From Quillaja saponaria (taxonomy: Eukaryota; Streptophyta; Magnoliopsida; Fabales; Quillajaceae), in the NCBI GenBank assembly GCA_029379385.1, contig CM055607.1, positions 29,943,235-30,007,234 on the forward strand: a stretch of 64,000 nucleotides of DNA. Direction: 5' to 3'. A program made the translations under genes and the position numbers. Shown here one piece after another: positions 1-11,057 of this stretch. The notes under the pieces were generated by a model. That model did not search any database, was not told where the DNA came from, and saw nothing but the letters and a program-made list of their open reading frames with translations. Each line of letters starts with the position of its first letter. The stretch's first letter is position 1.

Positions 1-272
1 AAAAGAATGGGTAGCAGATTTCAGTTCGTTATAAGTGAAAACATGAAATTTTCCATCAGACTGTCCACCTGAGTCTGTTGGGTAGCATAAGAGGCAATTA
101 ATTAAGCAATATTATGGGGATGAAAAATGATGAACAAAGAAAAATTTGAGCAGCACATTGTATTTTATTTCATTTTATTTGAATGAATTTCTCTGTTCAA
201 CTTACCATGCCTGCTCTGATCATTGGCTTGCCATGATGCAGAAGAGACGCAAAAAGAACAAGGAAACTTCAT
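1..272 (-). CDS. Receptor-like cytoplasmic Ser/Thr kinase, N-terminal part (cut by left edge)
   Basis: I see an ATG at 272 followed by a 67-nt exon (272-206) ending in a GTAAGT donor, then an acceptor (AACAG) and a second exon from 74 that runs off the window. The joined reading starts MKFPCSFCVSS and continues into FHVFTYNELKSATHSF. The motif (F)-x-Y-x-E-L-x-x-A-T-x-x-F just before the kinase domain is characteristic of plant receptor-like cytoplasmic kinases. The early cysteines could be acylation sites for membrane attachment (inference). The catalytic domain itself lies outside the window, so kinase activity cannot be judged. A TATA-like stretch lies about 50 nt upstream of the ATG. The family call is fairly firm; the exact subfamily (CRPK1/At1g16670-like is possible) is not. 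Confidence 0.65.
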
Positions 273-322
273 GCCACAAATCAAAGCTTCTAAATCTTCT
301 CTGAATCTTGGAATTTTGGTTG

Positions 323-332
323 ATTATATAAG
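323..332 (-). promoter_or_regulatory. TATA-like box of the left-edge kinase gene
   Basis: On the minus strand the sequence reads TTATATAATC about 50 nt upstream of the ATG at 272. This distance allows a short 5' UTR. The surroundings are AT-rich, so a chance match is possible. Confidence 0.3.
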
Positions 333-1451
333 AAGGAATTATAGAGAATGGGGAGTAATAGGAAAGGACTTTGAAAGATTCTTCCCCTGCCTTGAATTTT
401 TTGGTATTTTATTTTATTTTTTTCTTTTTCTATTCCCCTCTTGTTTATTTTTTTCTTTTTCTATTCCCCTCTTGTTTTTGTCTTCGCCCTACGCAATAAG
501 ATGCTATCATCGCATCAATTATTGAAATTCCCCTGGATTTCCCAACTGTTTTTATTAATAATAAATCATTACACTTTGAACCTTCCATTTGGTTCTTTAA
601 ACACCAAGTTGAAAATAGCCTAACCCTAACCCAACAAAATGTGCATGATTAAAAAAATGACGTTATAAACTCGTAGGATTGACTTGATAAACAATAATAT
701 ATATTTCATTCATTGATTAAATGAATTCGAATCTCTTTGAGACAAATCATATAGAGTAAATTTTTTAGTACTAATGTAGATGGCCTGTTTTTGACTGACC
801 AGTAAAGTGATTAGTCGAAATACGATTGAACTTATTTAAATATTGTATTTTATATAAAAAAATATAATATTAGTTAAAAATAATAATTTGACTTTGTTTT
901 TTTCAACATTTGAATTTGAGTTTTGAGAAAGAGATTTGGAAGATAGTATCAAGTAAATATTCTCGTGATCTGAAACTTAATAGACAATAAATTAATATAT
1001 TGCATATGGCAATTGAGCTAAGACATAATAATTCGACTTTGCCTAACTAGAAAAGTAATACACTAGTTCATTTGATAATTAGCTAACCCATTTGTGTAGC
1101 CTAAAAGCTTCAAAATATAACAAATTTATTCTAACATGGATAATGAATTATATATATTTATAGATTATGTGGGGATACACTGCAGCATATGATAACTTTG
1201 TTAAAATATGTGCTAATGTAAACCACACCCTTCAGATGTGTAAGAAAGTTGGGAGACGGCTAGAGACTAGCATTAATTCAATAGGTGACCAAGTTAGGTT
1301 TCTGAAAATTAAAAATTAAACGGTGATTACGTGTTGAGTTAAAAAAAAAAAAAAAATTAATGAGAGTCTGGAATTTATTCATGAAATTTATATTCAAAAA
1401 TTAGAGATTGACATTGATGTTATTATAATTTTTATGTAGTCAGCGATAATT

Positions 1452-1696
1452 AATGCTAATAATTCATCTCATTCTTGATAGGCCAGACTTGTGAAAAGAT
1501 GTCTCACCACACATAGTCAAATTCATGAGTTAATGGTTTCGTTATAGTTACCATTTATTAATTATGTTTATATTTTTATTTTTTAAATTTTGAAAGGAGC
1601 GAATCAATTTAGTACCATTTGAATATTACTAGCATTCTTGTTCCTTTAACTTCCTTCAAATCACATTCATTTTGATCCAACAGAAGAAACTAGTAT
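1452..1696 (+). repeat. Direct repeat A, copy 1
   Basis: About 245 nt closely matching 2488-2771 in the same orientation. Shared landmarks are CCAGACTTGTGAAAAGATG, CATAGTCAAATT and TTTTGATCCAACAGAAGAAA. Copy 2 has about 35 extra bases near its start. There is no coding potential and I do not recognise the element. Confidence 0.8.
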
Positions 1697-2316
1697 TATA
1701 AATTTTTGAATTCGTTATGGTAGTCATTATTCAAATTTAACTTTGTATGAATTTTTTTAAGATGTCATCTAAGAGTATTTTTAAAAAGGTAATAAATATT
1801 TTTTTTCAATAATAAGTTATATATTCAATAAACTGTAATTCTGATTAATTATTTTCATAAAGATTATAAAATTTTTATTTATAAAGTCTTATTAAATATT
1901 TTTAGGTCATCCATTAAAACATTTTATATTTATTTAGATAAATAGAAATAGATGTCTAAACTCTTCAATGAAATCGTGTGGACACATTCAAAAATAAAAA
2001 TCTCAATGTCATAAATAATAATTACAAGAAAATCAATTTTCTTTTTGTCGAAATAAGACGGCGTCAACGGCTCAAAGGAAAAAGTAAACCAAGATACGTC
2101 GAACAGTAGACCGCCGAGAAATTCTAAGAGTATCAACTGACTTTTGATTGGGCCCACAATATTTCCTTAGGATCTTATAATTCTAGGATTCTTTAAATAT
2201 TCTACTAAATAGAATTTGTTAATTTTGCTCATTTAAATAATTTAATTTTTATTATTTTATTTATTAATAAAATTAATATTATATTATAAAATATACCCTA
2301 TTTCTATTCTAAATTC

Positions 2317-2462
2317 TAGACTTAAATCTAACCCTAATCGCAAGTCTAAACCTAAACCTAACCCCAATCTAAATCCTAATCTTAATTTTAATCTTAACTC
2401 TAACTAATCTTAATCTTAATCTTAATTTTAATTTTAATTTTAATTCTAATTCTAATTTTAAT
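2317..2462. repeat. Degenerate telomere-like (CCTAA/CTTAA)n tract
   Basis: The tract contains CTAACCCTAATC, TAAACCTAAACCTAACCCC, then runs of CTTAAT and TTTAAT. It looks like an interstitial plant-telomere-type repeat (unit CCCTAAA) that has decayed by point mutation. It lies between the two copies of direct repeat A. Confidence 0.5.
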
Positions 2463-2487
2463 AAAATTTATTTTAAAAGATTTGTTA

Positions 2488-2771
2488 ATGCTAATAATTC
2501 ATCTCATTCTTATATGAGACTCTTATTGACAATTACAAGTGCTTGATACGCCAGACTTGTGAAAAGATGTCTCACCACACATAGTCAAATTTATGAGTTA
2601 ATGGTTTCGTTATAGTTACCATTTATTAATTATGTTTATATTTGTATTTTTAAATTTTTTTTAATTTTGAAATGAGCGAATCAATTGAGTACCATTTGAA
2701 AATGACTAGCATTCTTATTCCTTTAACTTCCTTCCAATCTCATTCATTTTGATCCAACAGAAGAAACTAAT
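2488..2771 (+). repeat. Direct repeat A, copy 2
   Basis: Second copy of the 1452-1696 repeat. It has a roughly 35-nt insertion relative to copy 1 after TCATCTCATTCTT and scattered mismatches. Confidence 0.8.
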
Positions 2772-3612
2772 AGGATATCCTTATAGAATAAGGCATATTC
2801 TGTTAATTAACTGTGGTTAACACTTGAGTCAGACTTATAAAACAAAACAAAAATTTATTGAAATATCATAAAGAAAGTGAGAAACATGGCCAAGACAAGA
2901 GGGTGATTAATGCAGAGAATGCTGAATATATAAATGAAGGCTCAAAACGATAGAGTATTTCAAAATAGGTCTTGAACTTGTGATAGCAACTCTTGGATTT
3001 GTCGTTTTAAAGGCAACGATGGATTGGGGTAAAATAGGCTGTAAAAGGGGAAAAAAAATTTGAGTTCACTTGCAAATTGAAAATTTAGTTGGATCTCCAA
3101 CAAAACCCAATTGGTTAATGAGAGTATAAATTTACACTTCACAGTCATCCACTTGAGACCCAAATCGCAAACTTCATCGACATTCATCCAAATTCCGTAG
3201 TTACGTACTTACGTTAATATAAACTAAGAGAAAAAGTAATTATGTGGGAATGATAACTATATCACATTAAAATCTAGTGCTTGAGTGAAAGAAGGAGAAG
3301 TCAATAATTATTTCATAAAATTGTTGACTCCTCAACCCTTAATTTTGGTTTTGGAAAGTTGAATTCAATTCATCGTACAGTTAGAGAGACCTGAGAATAA
3401 ATGAGTGAAAAAAGAAGAGAGGCATAAAACTCTTATACGAATTGATTTTTTTAGAAAATGACCGCAACACTCTTATTATGTAATAGGATTTCTAAAAGAA
3501 TTATTGTGTTTTCTGTCCATTGAAACTAGATACGTGCTTGGATTGGGTTGGTTGTGGTTAAGGGAAAGTTCGAATATCACTTTTAAAAAAGGGAAAAAAA
3601 TTATGTTTAATA

Positions 3613-3715
3613 CCACCCTTCTAGTTCTTCTTTCTCATATCAACACCACAGCTTCTCATCTCATTCTCTGTTCATGATGCAATTTTCTGATTTTCATCAC
3701 AATCTAATTAGGAAA
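3613..3715 (+). repeat. Direct repeat B, copy 1 (103 bp)
   Basis: Nearly identical to 4023-4125. I count two mismatches over about 103 nt. Both copies end at AATCTAATTAGGAAAT and the flanks then diverge sharply. Confidence 0.85.
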
Positions 3716-4022
3716 TAAATAGTATATTTTAAACTAGAATAAATAAATATAAGAGTGAGTAAGATAGCCAGAAAAGGATATAAATTAGACCCATTTTAAC
3801 TAAATCAACCGAATTAACAACAAATGGAATCGGTTATAATTTTTGAAAATATTTTGGGGAGCTTAAGAAGTCAGGTCCTCTAAAATTGTAGTCGAAAAAT
3901 CAAAGATATTTTCAATTAGGTGGCACATTATTATTGGGTGTTAAAATAAAGTATATCTGTTGAGTTTCCTACATCGAAACAATTCTCTTAAATCGTATCT
4001 TTTAATTTCAGTTGTGCAAAGC

Positions 4023-4125
4023 CCACCCTTCTAGTTCTTCTTTCTCATATCAACACCACGGCTTCTCATCTCATTCTCTGTTTATGATGCAATTTTCTGA
4101 TTTTCATCACAATCTAATTAGGAAA
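4023..4125 (+). repeat. Direct repeat B, copy 2 (103 bp)
   Basis: Second copy of the 3613-3715 repeat, 410 bp downstream in the same orientation. Confidence 0.85.
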
Positions 4126-6480
4126 TCTGAATCTTGACATTCGTATCCTTGATGCAATTGATTATGCCAAAGAGAGTGTTTTTGATTTCAGAAAACCGAA
4201 ATATATGGTTGAAATTTTTAAGTAACCAAACTTAGTTGGGTAAGTTGATAAAAATCTTTAAAATAATTCGATCCGTCCAAGTGCTCACCTCATGATAGAT
4301 AAGTTATATGGAACATAATCTCACTGCTAAATTTAAAACAGATATTCATTCTTGGATCGTTAAGTAAAATATTTTTTTTCAGTTATTTTTTTCTCTTTCC
4401 TAGTCTATTAATAACAAAACTGATACTTCCAATGTGTAAAATAAAAATTCCAATGGCTTTTGCTACTCTAATCTTCCCAACCACGATTTGATTTTTTTTT
4501 TTTTTTTTTCCTATGCATTTCATCTAAAAAAATAAAATTGTATTGATACTAGGTATAAAAAACATAATAAACATAATAGATAAAGAAATAGTAGGTCTTA
4601 TCATTTAAATGGTTATTTTTTAAAGAGTGAGACACTGAAGCCCCTTTCTTCATTTAATCAATGTTATTGTTAACTTGAACGGTTCAAACTTTTTAATTGT
4701 ACACATGAATTATCTAGTAATAGGTTTTTTACAACGAAATGTACCCATACCATAACGATATTTAAGAAAGATTAGCTGGGTAACTGACGCTGTTAGTCCA
4801 TTCTTGCAAGAGCAAGGACATAATATTGATGCTTTTAAAATAGGAAATCTCCTTGCTTAATGGATAACCATTTGCTACCAACAGGGAAAAGAAACTATCA
4901 TTTCAATATCTTGGAATCTTTAAGTAAAATTGTAATTAATAATATATACTATAATCCCAAAAGTGGTGGAGAAATTTTTTAAGCCAACTAAAGAAAAATA
5001 GGGTGTAGCCCATCATTATTCATTAGCCATAGCATTGGTGGTTTAAATAAAGTCACTGTAATTATAGAGATAGGAGATCTTAAACAAAAGAAGGATATTT
5101 AAAGCATCTAACCACTTGCAAATGCAACGATTTAGTGCTTGATGAAATTGTTGTGCCAATGCGCTGAAAACTAGTATTTTATCTCAGTGGAATACTTCAT
5201 TTATTTATTTAAGATGCTTAAAGTATAATAAAAAAGGTTTAAATTATGATTTGAGAAAAGTTTTATTTATATTTTATTTAGTGGGCATGGGTGTTCTTGG
5301 CCAGGTTATGAACCAATCACGGTAACCATCGGAGTTTATTTTTAAGGGAATATTATAAAGTGTTTTATTAATTTATTTTACTAAAATCATTACCATATAT
5401 TGCAATATAAAGTATCTTAACAAGTATGGTTTAAAAAAATTCACAATATAAAGAATGTTTATTGCTAAGGAACGTTGAGAATTGATGGACCAACTGAACA
5501 AGAACAAGCATATCATTGTAAGAAAGATCATAATCTCTTGTATCCATCCATCTAATAGTGCATAGATAATTACATAGTGTTAAAATCCAACTGATTAAAA
5601 ATAGTTAAAACCCGATCAATTTTAAATTTATTTTTTTAATACTAGTTATGAAGTATAATATAAAGTGCACACTATACTGTGTGAAAAAAAAAATCATTTA
5701 AGAAATTAAGGAATTTGTGTTATACAGATAGTGGGAAATAGTTTTCTAATTAATTGGGATAAAAAATTATTATTTTTATAAATATATTAGTTTCTATTAA
5801 ATAAAAAATAAGTAGTTATATAAAATAGTTAAATAAATTTAAGATAAAAGGAGATTATGAGAGATCTCTTATTTTTAGAATAGTATAAATATAAATATAT
5901 ATCAGTAAATTAATGTAGTTCAAATATTTTCAAATTAACTTGAACTAAATATAAGAAAACATAACTCAGTCCAAAACTTAATATAATCGATTGGTAAATC
6001 CTTTAACCACAGAAATATTTAAATCGATAGAGGTGTTGGGATCAAAAGTTTCATGTTCTAGTCCCATTGTCGATAGATGTGTAGTTAATTTTCTCATATA
6101 TTACGAGTTGTTGGTCCACCATAAGTGTGGATATTTAATGTTATGATATTATTGATTATTGATTGTTAAACTAGAAGACTCATATTGTATATGTAATTGA
6201 TTAATCAGTGTAAATATTATGTGTAAAAAAATCTGAATAATCTACCATAATTGACATTTCCCTTTTTATTTTTACACACTATAAAGTATGGTATAATGAA
6301 AAAATCAAATAAATTTAGTTAAAATTTTTCTAACTGATATACTAAGAATACTTGTTAAGTTAAATAAAATATAATTTTAAAAAATTAAAACTTTCTAGAA
6401 GTAATAATTTATGTATTACATAATACTTAAATAATAATTAATTATCTTAATAGAGGTTTTATTTTTTAAACTTTACAAAA

Positions 6481-6800
6481 AAGTATTTTTGAAATTTTAG
6501 AGTCCTTAAAGCTGAAGCTAGAAAAAATAAGCTTTTCAAATAGAAAACAAGAGAAGTTCAAATAAATTTTAATAATTATTTTAGTTAGATAAATATAACC
6601 ACAATATTTCTCAAACTGCTCTTTATAGTAATTTTAATACTCAATATTTATTTTGTAAAAATAAAATCAAATAATTTTTTTTATCTCGCATCGCTTTTAC
6701 GTTAGCTAATCCAATTATTTTTGCAATTTTTTATACAACACTTTTTAAACAACTCTATTTGAAAATTATTTTTTTACGCAATATTTTTACACACAACTTA
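6481..6800 (+). repeat. Dispersed AT-rich MITE-like element, copy 1
   Basis: Shares an ordered series of motifs with about 15340-15600: AAACAAGAGAA, AAATTTTAATAATTATTTTA, TTTTTA(T)CTC, CTTTTACGTTA and CAATTATTTTT. The two loci are 9 kb apart. No clear terminal inverted repeats could be fixed by eye, so the class is unknown. Confidence 0.5.
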
Positions 6801-6904
6801 ACCAAATAGGGATAATATATGATTATACAATGTATTAAGCTATATAGTTTTTACAGTCATTATACTATTGTCTTATTATTTTCCTCCCTATTATATAAAT
6901 TTAT

Positions 6905-7115
6905 ATTATTAGGCATAATATAAGAGAAAGTTAACAATATAAATTTATAATATCCTGTGAATACCAAATACTATAAAATTAATTGAATAATCTTATACTA
7001 GTATGTTATCCTTATATAATATATATATTATCAGGTATAATATAAGAGAGAGTTAAGTATAAATTTATATTATTTTATAAATTTTAAATATTATATAAAA
7101 ATTAATTAAATAATT
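6905..7115 (+). repeat. Tandem AT-rich duplication (about 120-bp period)
   Basis: A stretch with GCATAATATAAGAGAAAGTT and ATAAATTTAT recurs about 120 nt later as GTATAATATAAGAGAGAGTT and ATAAATTTAT, with matching downstream sequence (AAAATTAATTGAATAAT against AAAATTAATTAAATAAT). The copies are diverged. Confidence 0.6.
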
Positions 7116-7705
7116 ATATATTATTCCAAAGGAGCCGTGCCTCATGCAGCACTAAAAACTTATTTAGTTAATTATTTTCTTAAAGGAAAAAAATAATAAT
7201 AATAAGAAAACAAAAGCGGATCACTTGCGCATAACCGGTAACCAACCATACCCCTCTTCGTAAATGTTGTTCATGGTGAAACTTTACGCAATCCCATTAT
7301 ACCCGCCATCCAAATCCAACTATCCAAGGAATCCTTTCTCACTTTCTCTACCGCGTTCCCAGTTTTCTCTATCAGTGTCTTCCTGTCCTTGATTTTCTCT
7401 TACACGCTGAAAGTGCGAAGAGGAATTCAAGAAACTCTTACGCTTCAAATCTTGGCTTATGTCGTTTGATTCATAGCTGGGTATTTGCGTTTTTCTCCCT
7501 TCTGTTTGGGTGGATAGAAAGTTTCGATTTTTTTCCCGCAGGAAACACAGACAGAAGAAAACAAGAAAATTTCAGTGGCACCTTCTGAAACACGTGAATT
7601 CCCGTCGTATCTAGCAGGATTAAACAGAAGTAACTATTCTGGGTAATTCAAGGCTTTCGTATTTTTGGTTTATTCTGTAGGGATTTGAAGAAAGCTTTTC
7701 ATTTC

Positions 7706-10700
7706 ATGGGTAATTCGGGAAGTACTGGTGTTAACAACCGTCGGAGACACGGGAGCAGGCGGAGCCATCAGTCACCACCGATACCACAGCCGGTAACCCC
7801 TCAGCCCGAAGTCACAGCTAACCGGTATGTATTCGCGGCCGCTACACCGTACCCTTCACAATACCCGAACCCGAATCCTTCCCCGTATTATCAATACCCA
7901 GGTTACTATCCCCCACCGCCACCAACTATGCCAGTGCCTCTGCCTCTGCCAGCTCCATTTGATCAACATCATCACGGGGGTTCTCATCCACACATGGACC
8001 CAACCCATGCCAATTGGGTTGGTGGGCGGTACCCTTATCCGGTTATGTCCCCACGTGCACCATATGTAGAGCATCAGAAGGCAGTTACTATAAGGAACGA
8101 TGTTAACCTTAAGAAGGAGACGCTAAGGCTTGAACCGGATGTGGAAAACCCAGGACGCTTCCTTGTGGCGTTCACCTTTGATGCTACTGTTGCTGGGAGG
8201 TAAGCTTTGTTTGAAATATTTGCTGATGATAAAAATAAATTCCGAATCTGTTTATTTTATATATCAGTGAATAGAACTCTGGAATTTGAGAAACTCAGAC
8301 CCAATATCCTTGATTCTCCTTAGGAAAGTGAGCATTCTCTTTTAAACATAACCAATGTGTAAAATGTTCCTTCTCTCATCCATTATTGTCATAACTCAAA
8401 CACCCTACAATTAGAAGGTTAAATTTGTTTTTTCTGTAATTTCCAACTCTACGACTCTAAAATCAGTTCTGCGTATGCCAACTGGATTTCTCACTTGGGG
8501 AAATGGATAGGAGGGCTTGCATTTTTAGCTGGGAGCTATTGGCCTTGTATAGTTGTGGAAATTGGAAAAGTTTTCCATTCTTCTTTGAAAATTTCATGTT
8601 CAAATGTCATATGATCACATCTACTAATAAAAATTGGAAAACCTTTTTTCTCAACTCTTTATTTTTGTTGGATCTCGAGAACACTTGAAAGACGTTTTTT
8701 AAAATCCCTCATTTCAGAAAATGGATTTCCAAATCTTGGAAATAAACACTATAAACATAGCCAGGTAAAGATGTATTTAGTTGTCTTTAATCCCAAATAT
8801 ATTGAGATCGAAAATTTTTTCCTGGTATAAACAAGGTCCTAGCCTTTTTTCCTGTTGGAAAAGAAAAAGTAAGGTAGGTCAAGCTACAATTATGCAAGTA
8901 GGAGGAAATTTAATTAAGAAAGTATAGAACTAATGTAGGTGACAGTTAAAAGGGTTGTATTTTAAGTGGTTAGTGCTGTTTGAAGGCTGAAGTACCATTT
9001 GTGTAAAATACTTTTTTAAAATCAACTTGTGCTGAAGTTCCTGATCTTGTTTAAATGGAAAGACAGTTGTAGAAATTAAATTTTATAGAGGAGGATAGAA
9101 TTTTCTCTGCTGCAACTTGAATTGCTTTTAATGCATCTTGTAATACAATAGATTCAAATGATGGATAGTGCCTAGATGGTTTAGCATGCTCATAATTGTC
9201 AGTGATGATGCTGAAAGTTGTATTGCAGTATGTGTTAAGGTTGCACTAGATTTAATCAAAGTTAAAAGTCATGAAGAAATTGTATGAATCTGTAGAATAT
9301 TCTGTTACTTAAACTGAACTCAATTGGCTGAAGACTGACATAGATGGTTAACAGTTTGGATGATGAAAATATTTGTTTGGTTAAGTGTTATTCATCTTTT
9401 GATGTAAAACTCTTTTATACTTTTCCGATCTATCATATTTTCAGATGGTAACATTTGAATTTTAGTCAATACCAATGGACATGAGTCACATGACTATATG
9501 AGACCTTAGCGAAATTGATTGTGGTGTATGTATTGTTCATTGCTGCTTAGGTGCCAAGAAACCGATATTTTGTAGCTTTTACAAATGTCAAGATCAAAAA
9601 AATCATTTACTGGCTTGGGGTAATTAATGGGTATATACTGCTCTTTTTCGTTATCTACTATATTTCTCTGTTTATCGTATTTTTTTTTTCGACTCACTGG
9701 TGCCTTTATGTCACATCATCTTCTCTCTAACCATACTTTCTCTTGCAATGTGGGTGTAACTTAATAAGCATCTTTCTAAACAAGCAAAATCTTATGCTCA
9801 TGGCTATCTGAACATTTTCCATACCTCAGAAATTGTTCCTTTTTGTTTTGAAGTCCTACATTATAATATGTATATCCATAATTTTCTTGCTCTAATTGTT
9901 TTGTTTACTTTGTTCTGTGAAATAGCATCTCTCTTATATTCTTTGCAAAAGAAGGTGAAGACTGCAATCTTAATCCAACGAAAGCAAACCTTGCACCTGT
10001 CACAGTACATTTCCAACAAGGACTGGGCCAGAAGTTTAGGCAGCCGGTTGGAACTGTTATTGATTTTTCAATGTTTGAGGAATCAGAGTTATTGAAAGTG
10101 GGTGACATGGATGTCTATCCTCTAGCAGTGAAGGCAGAGGCATCCTCTGCTAACCAGGATGAATCAAATGAAACTCCAGTGTCTGATACCATAAACTCTC
10201 AAATAACTCAAGCAATATTTGAGAAGGAGAGAGGTGAATACCGGGTGAGGGTAGTGAAGCAGATCTTGTGGGTGAATAAGATGAGATACGAGCTGCAGGA
10301 GATATATGGGATTGGAAATTCAGTTGAGGTTGACTTGGATGGGAATGACCCAGGAAAAGAATGTGTTATCTGCTTATCAGAACCTAGGGACACAACAGTT
10401 CTTCCCTGCAGACACATGGTATTCTGATTTCCCCTCTTTTACTTAAGTTCTATTGTTAAAGATTTGGTTTGGGAGTGAGTGCACCCATGATTTTTGATAT
10501 AATTGAAATTTGCGAATGTGGTGAGTTCTAGATTATTGCACAAAGGTTGTAATTTTCAGCCAGGAAAATAACCTTGTTTCCAATCTGGAATTCCTCCTGC
10601 CCAAAAAGGACAGAAAAGGAAAACAAGATTGACGTTGCGAGGCATGTCATGCATTCTAAATTTTATCAATAATAGAAAAAGGATAGTCAGGCCAATGATT

Positions 10701-11057
10701 ATTCTGACCTCTATAATTTAGTTATTTATTTATTATTTGGGGTGGGATGCTCTTACTCATTCTAGCTCTTCTATTCAATTATGGCTTTAAGTTTATGATC
10801 TATTGTCATTGCAGTTGATCATCAATCTTATTTCAGCAACTTGGCTGTTGAAAATGTCAAAATTTCTCCTTTGACTCCTTATTGGCAAACTTCTATATTC
10901 TGATGGCCATTTGCTGAACCTGACAGTTGAAAACCTTTTTATGGTGCAGTGTATGTGCAGCGGATGTGCAAAGGCTTTGAGTTTACAGACTAACAGGTGC
11001 CCAATATGCAGACAACCAATTGATAGGCTTCTGGAGATAAAGGTCAACAATGAATGA
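7706..11057 (+). CDS. LOG2/LUL-type RING E3 ubiquitin ligase (N-myristoylation signal, DAR2-like domain, C3HC4 RING)
   Basis: Three exons, 7706-8199, 9926-10418 and 10950-11057, give an in-frame 364-residue protein. I chose the ATG at 7706 because it gives MGNSGS, a classical N-myristoylation context. An upstream non-ATG extension is not needed. A proline/tyrosine-rich low-complexity segment (about residues 23-90) is followed by a conserved domain (about 120-245), the domain associated with RING2 in LOG2/LUL proteins. A C-terminal C3HC4 RING follows, with ligands C311, C314, C326, H328, C332, C335, C346 and C349. The RING is split by intron 2. Family knowledge: LOG2 is a membrane-linked E3 acting with GDU1 in amino acid export, and the LULs are its paralogues. 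The sequence alone does not tell which paralogue this is. All ligands are present, so it should be active. Introns use GT-AG. Confidence 0.93.

Larger units (their letters stand above)
273..7705. other. Gene-free, AT-rich repeat region
   Basis: I see no supportable gene in this 7.4 kb. It holds direct repeats (1452-1696 with 2488-2771; 3613-3715 with 4023-4125; about 6905-7115), a telomere-like degenerate hexamer tract (2317-2462) and one copy of a dispersed AT-rich element (6481-6800). The last few hundred bases before 7706 are less AT-rich and pyrimidine-rich, and probably hold the promoter and 5' UTR of the RING gene. Confidence 0.6.

Noticed and set aside
223..525. Plus-strand 100-codon open frame
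   Set aside because: It overlaps the minus-strand kinase exon 1, is made largely of Phe/Leu from T-rich DNA, and resembles no family.
2960..3187. Minus-strand 75-codon open frame
   Set aside because: No recognisable motif, no splice context, and it lies among repeats.
3961..3990. ATCG-containing sequence like the TCCCACATCG of plant LTRs
   Set aside because: As evidence on its own it is a single loose match. It is mentioned only as a hint for the 103-bp repeat pair.
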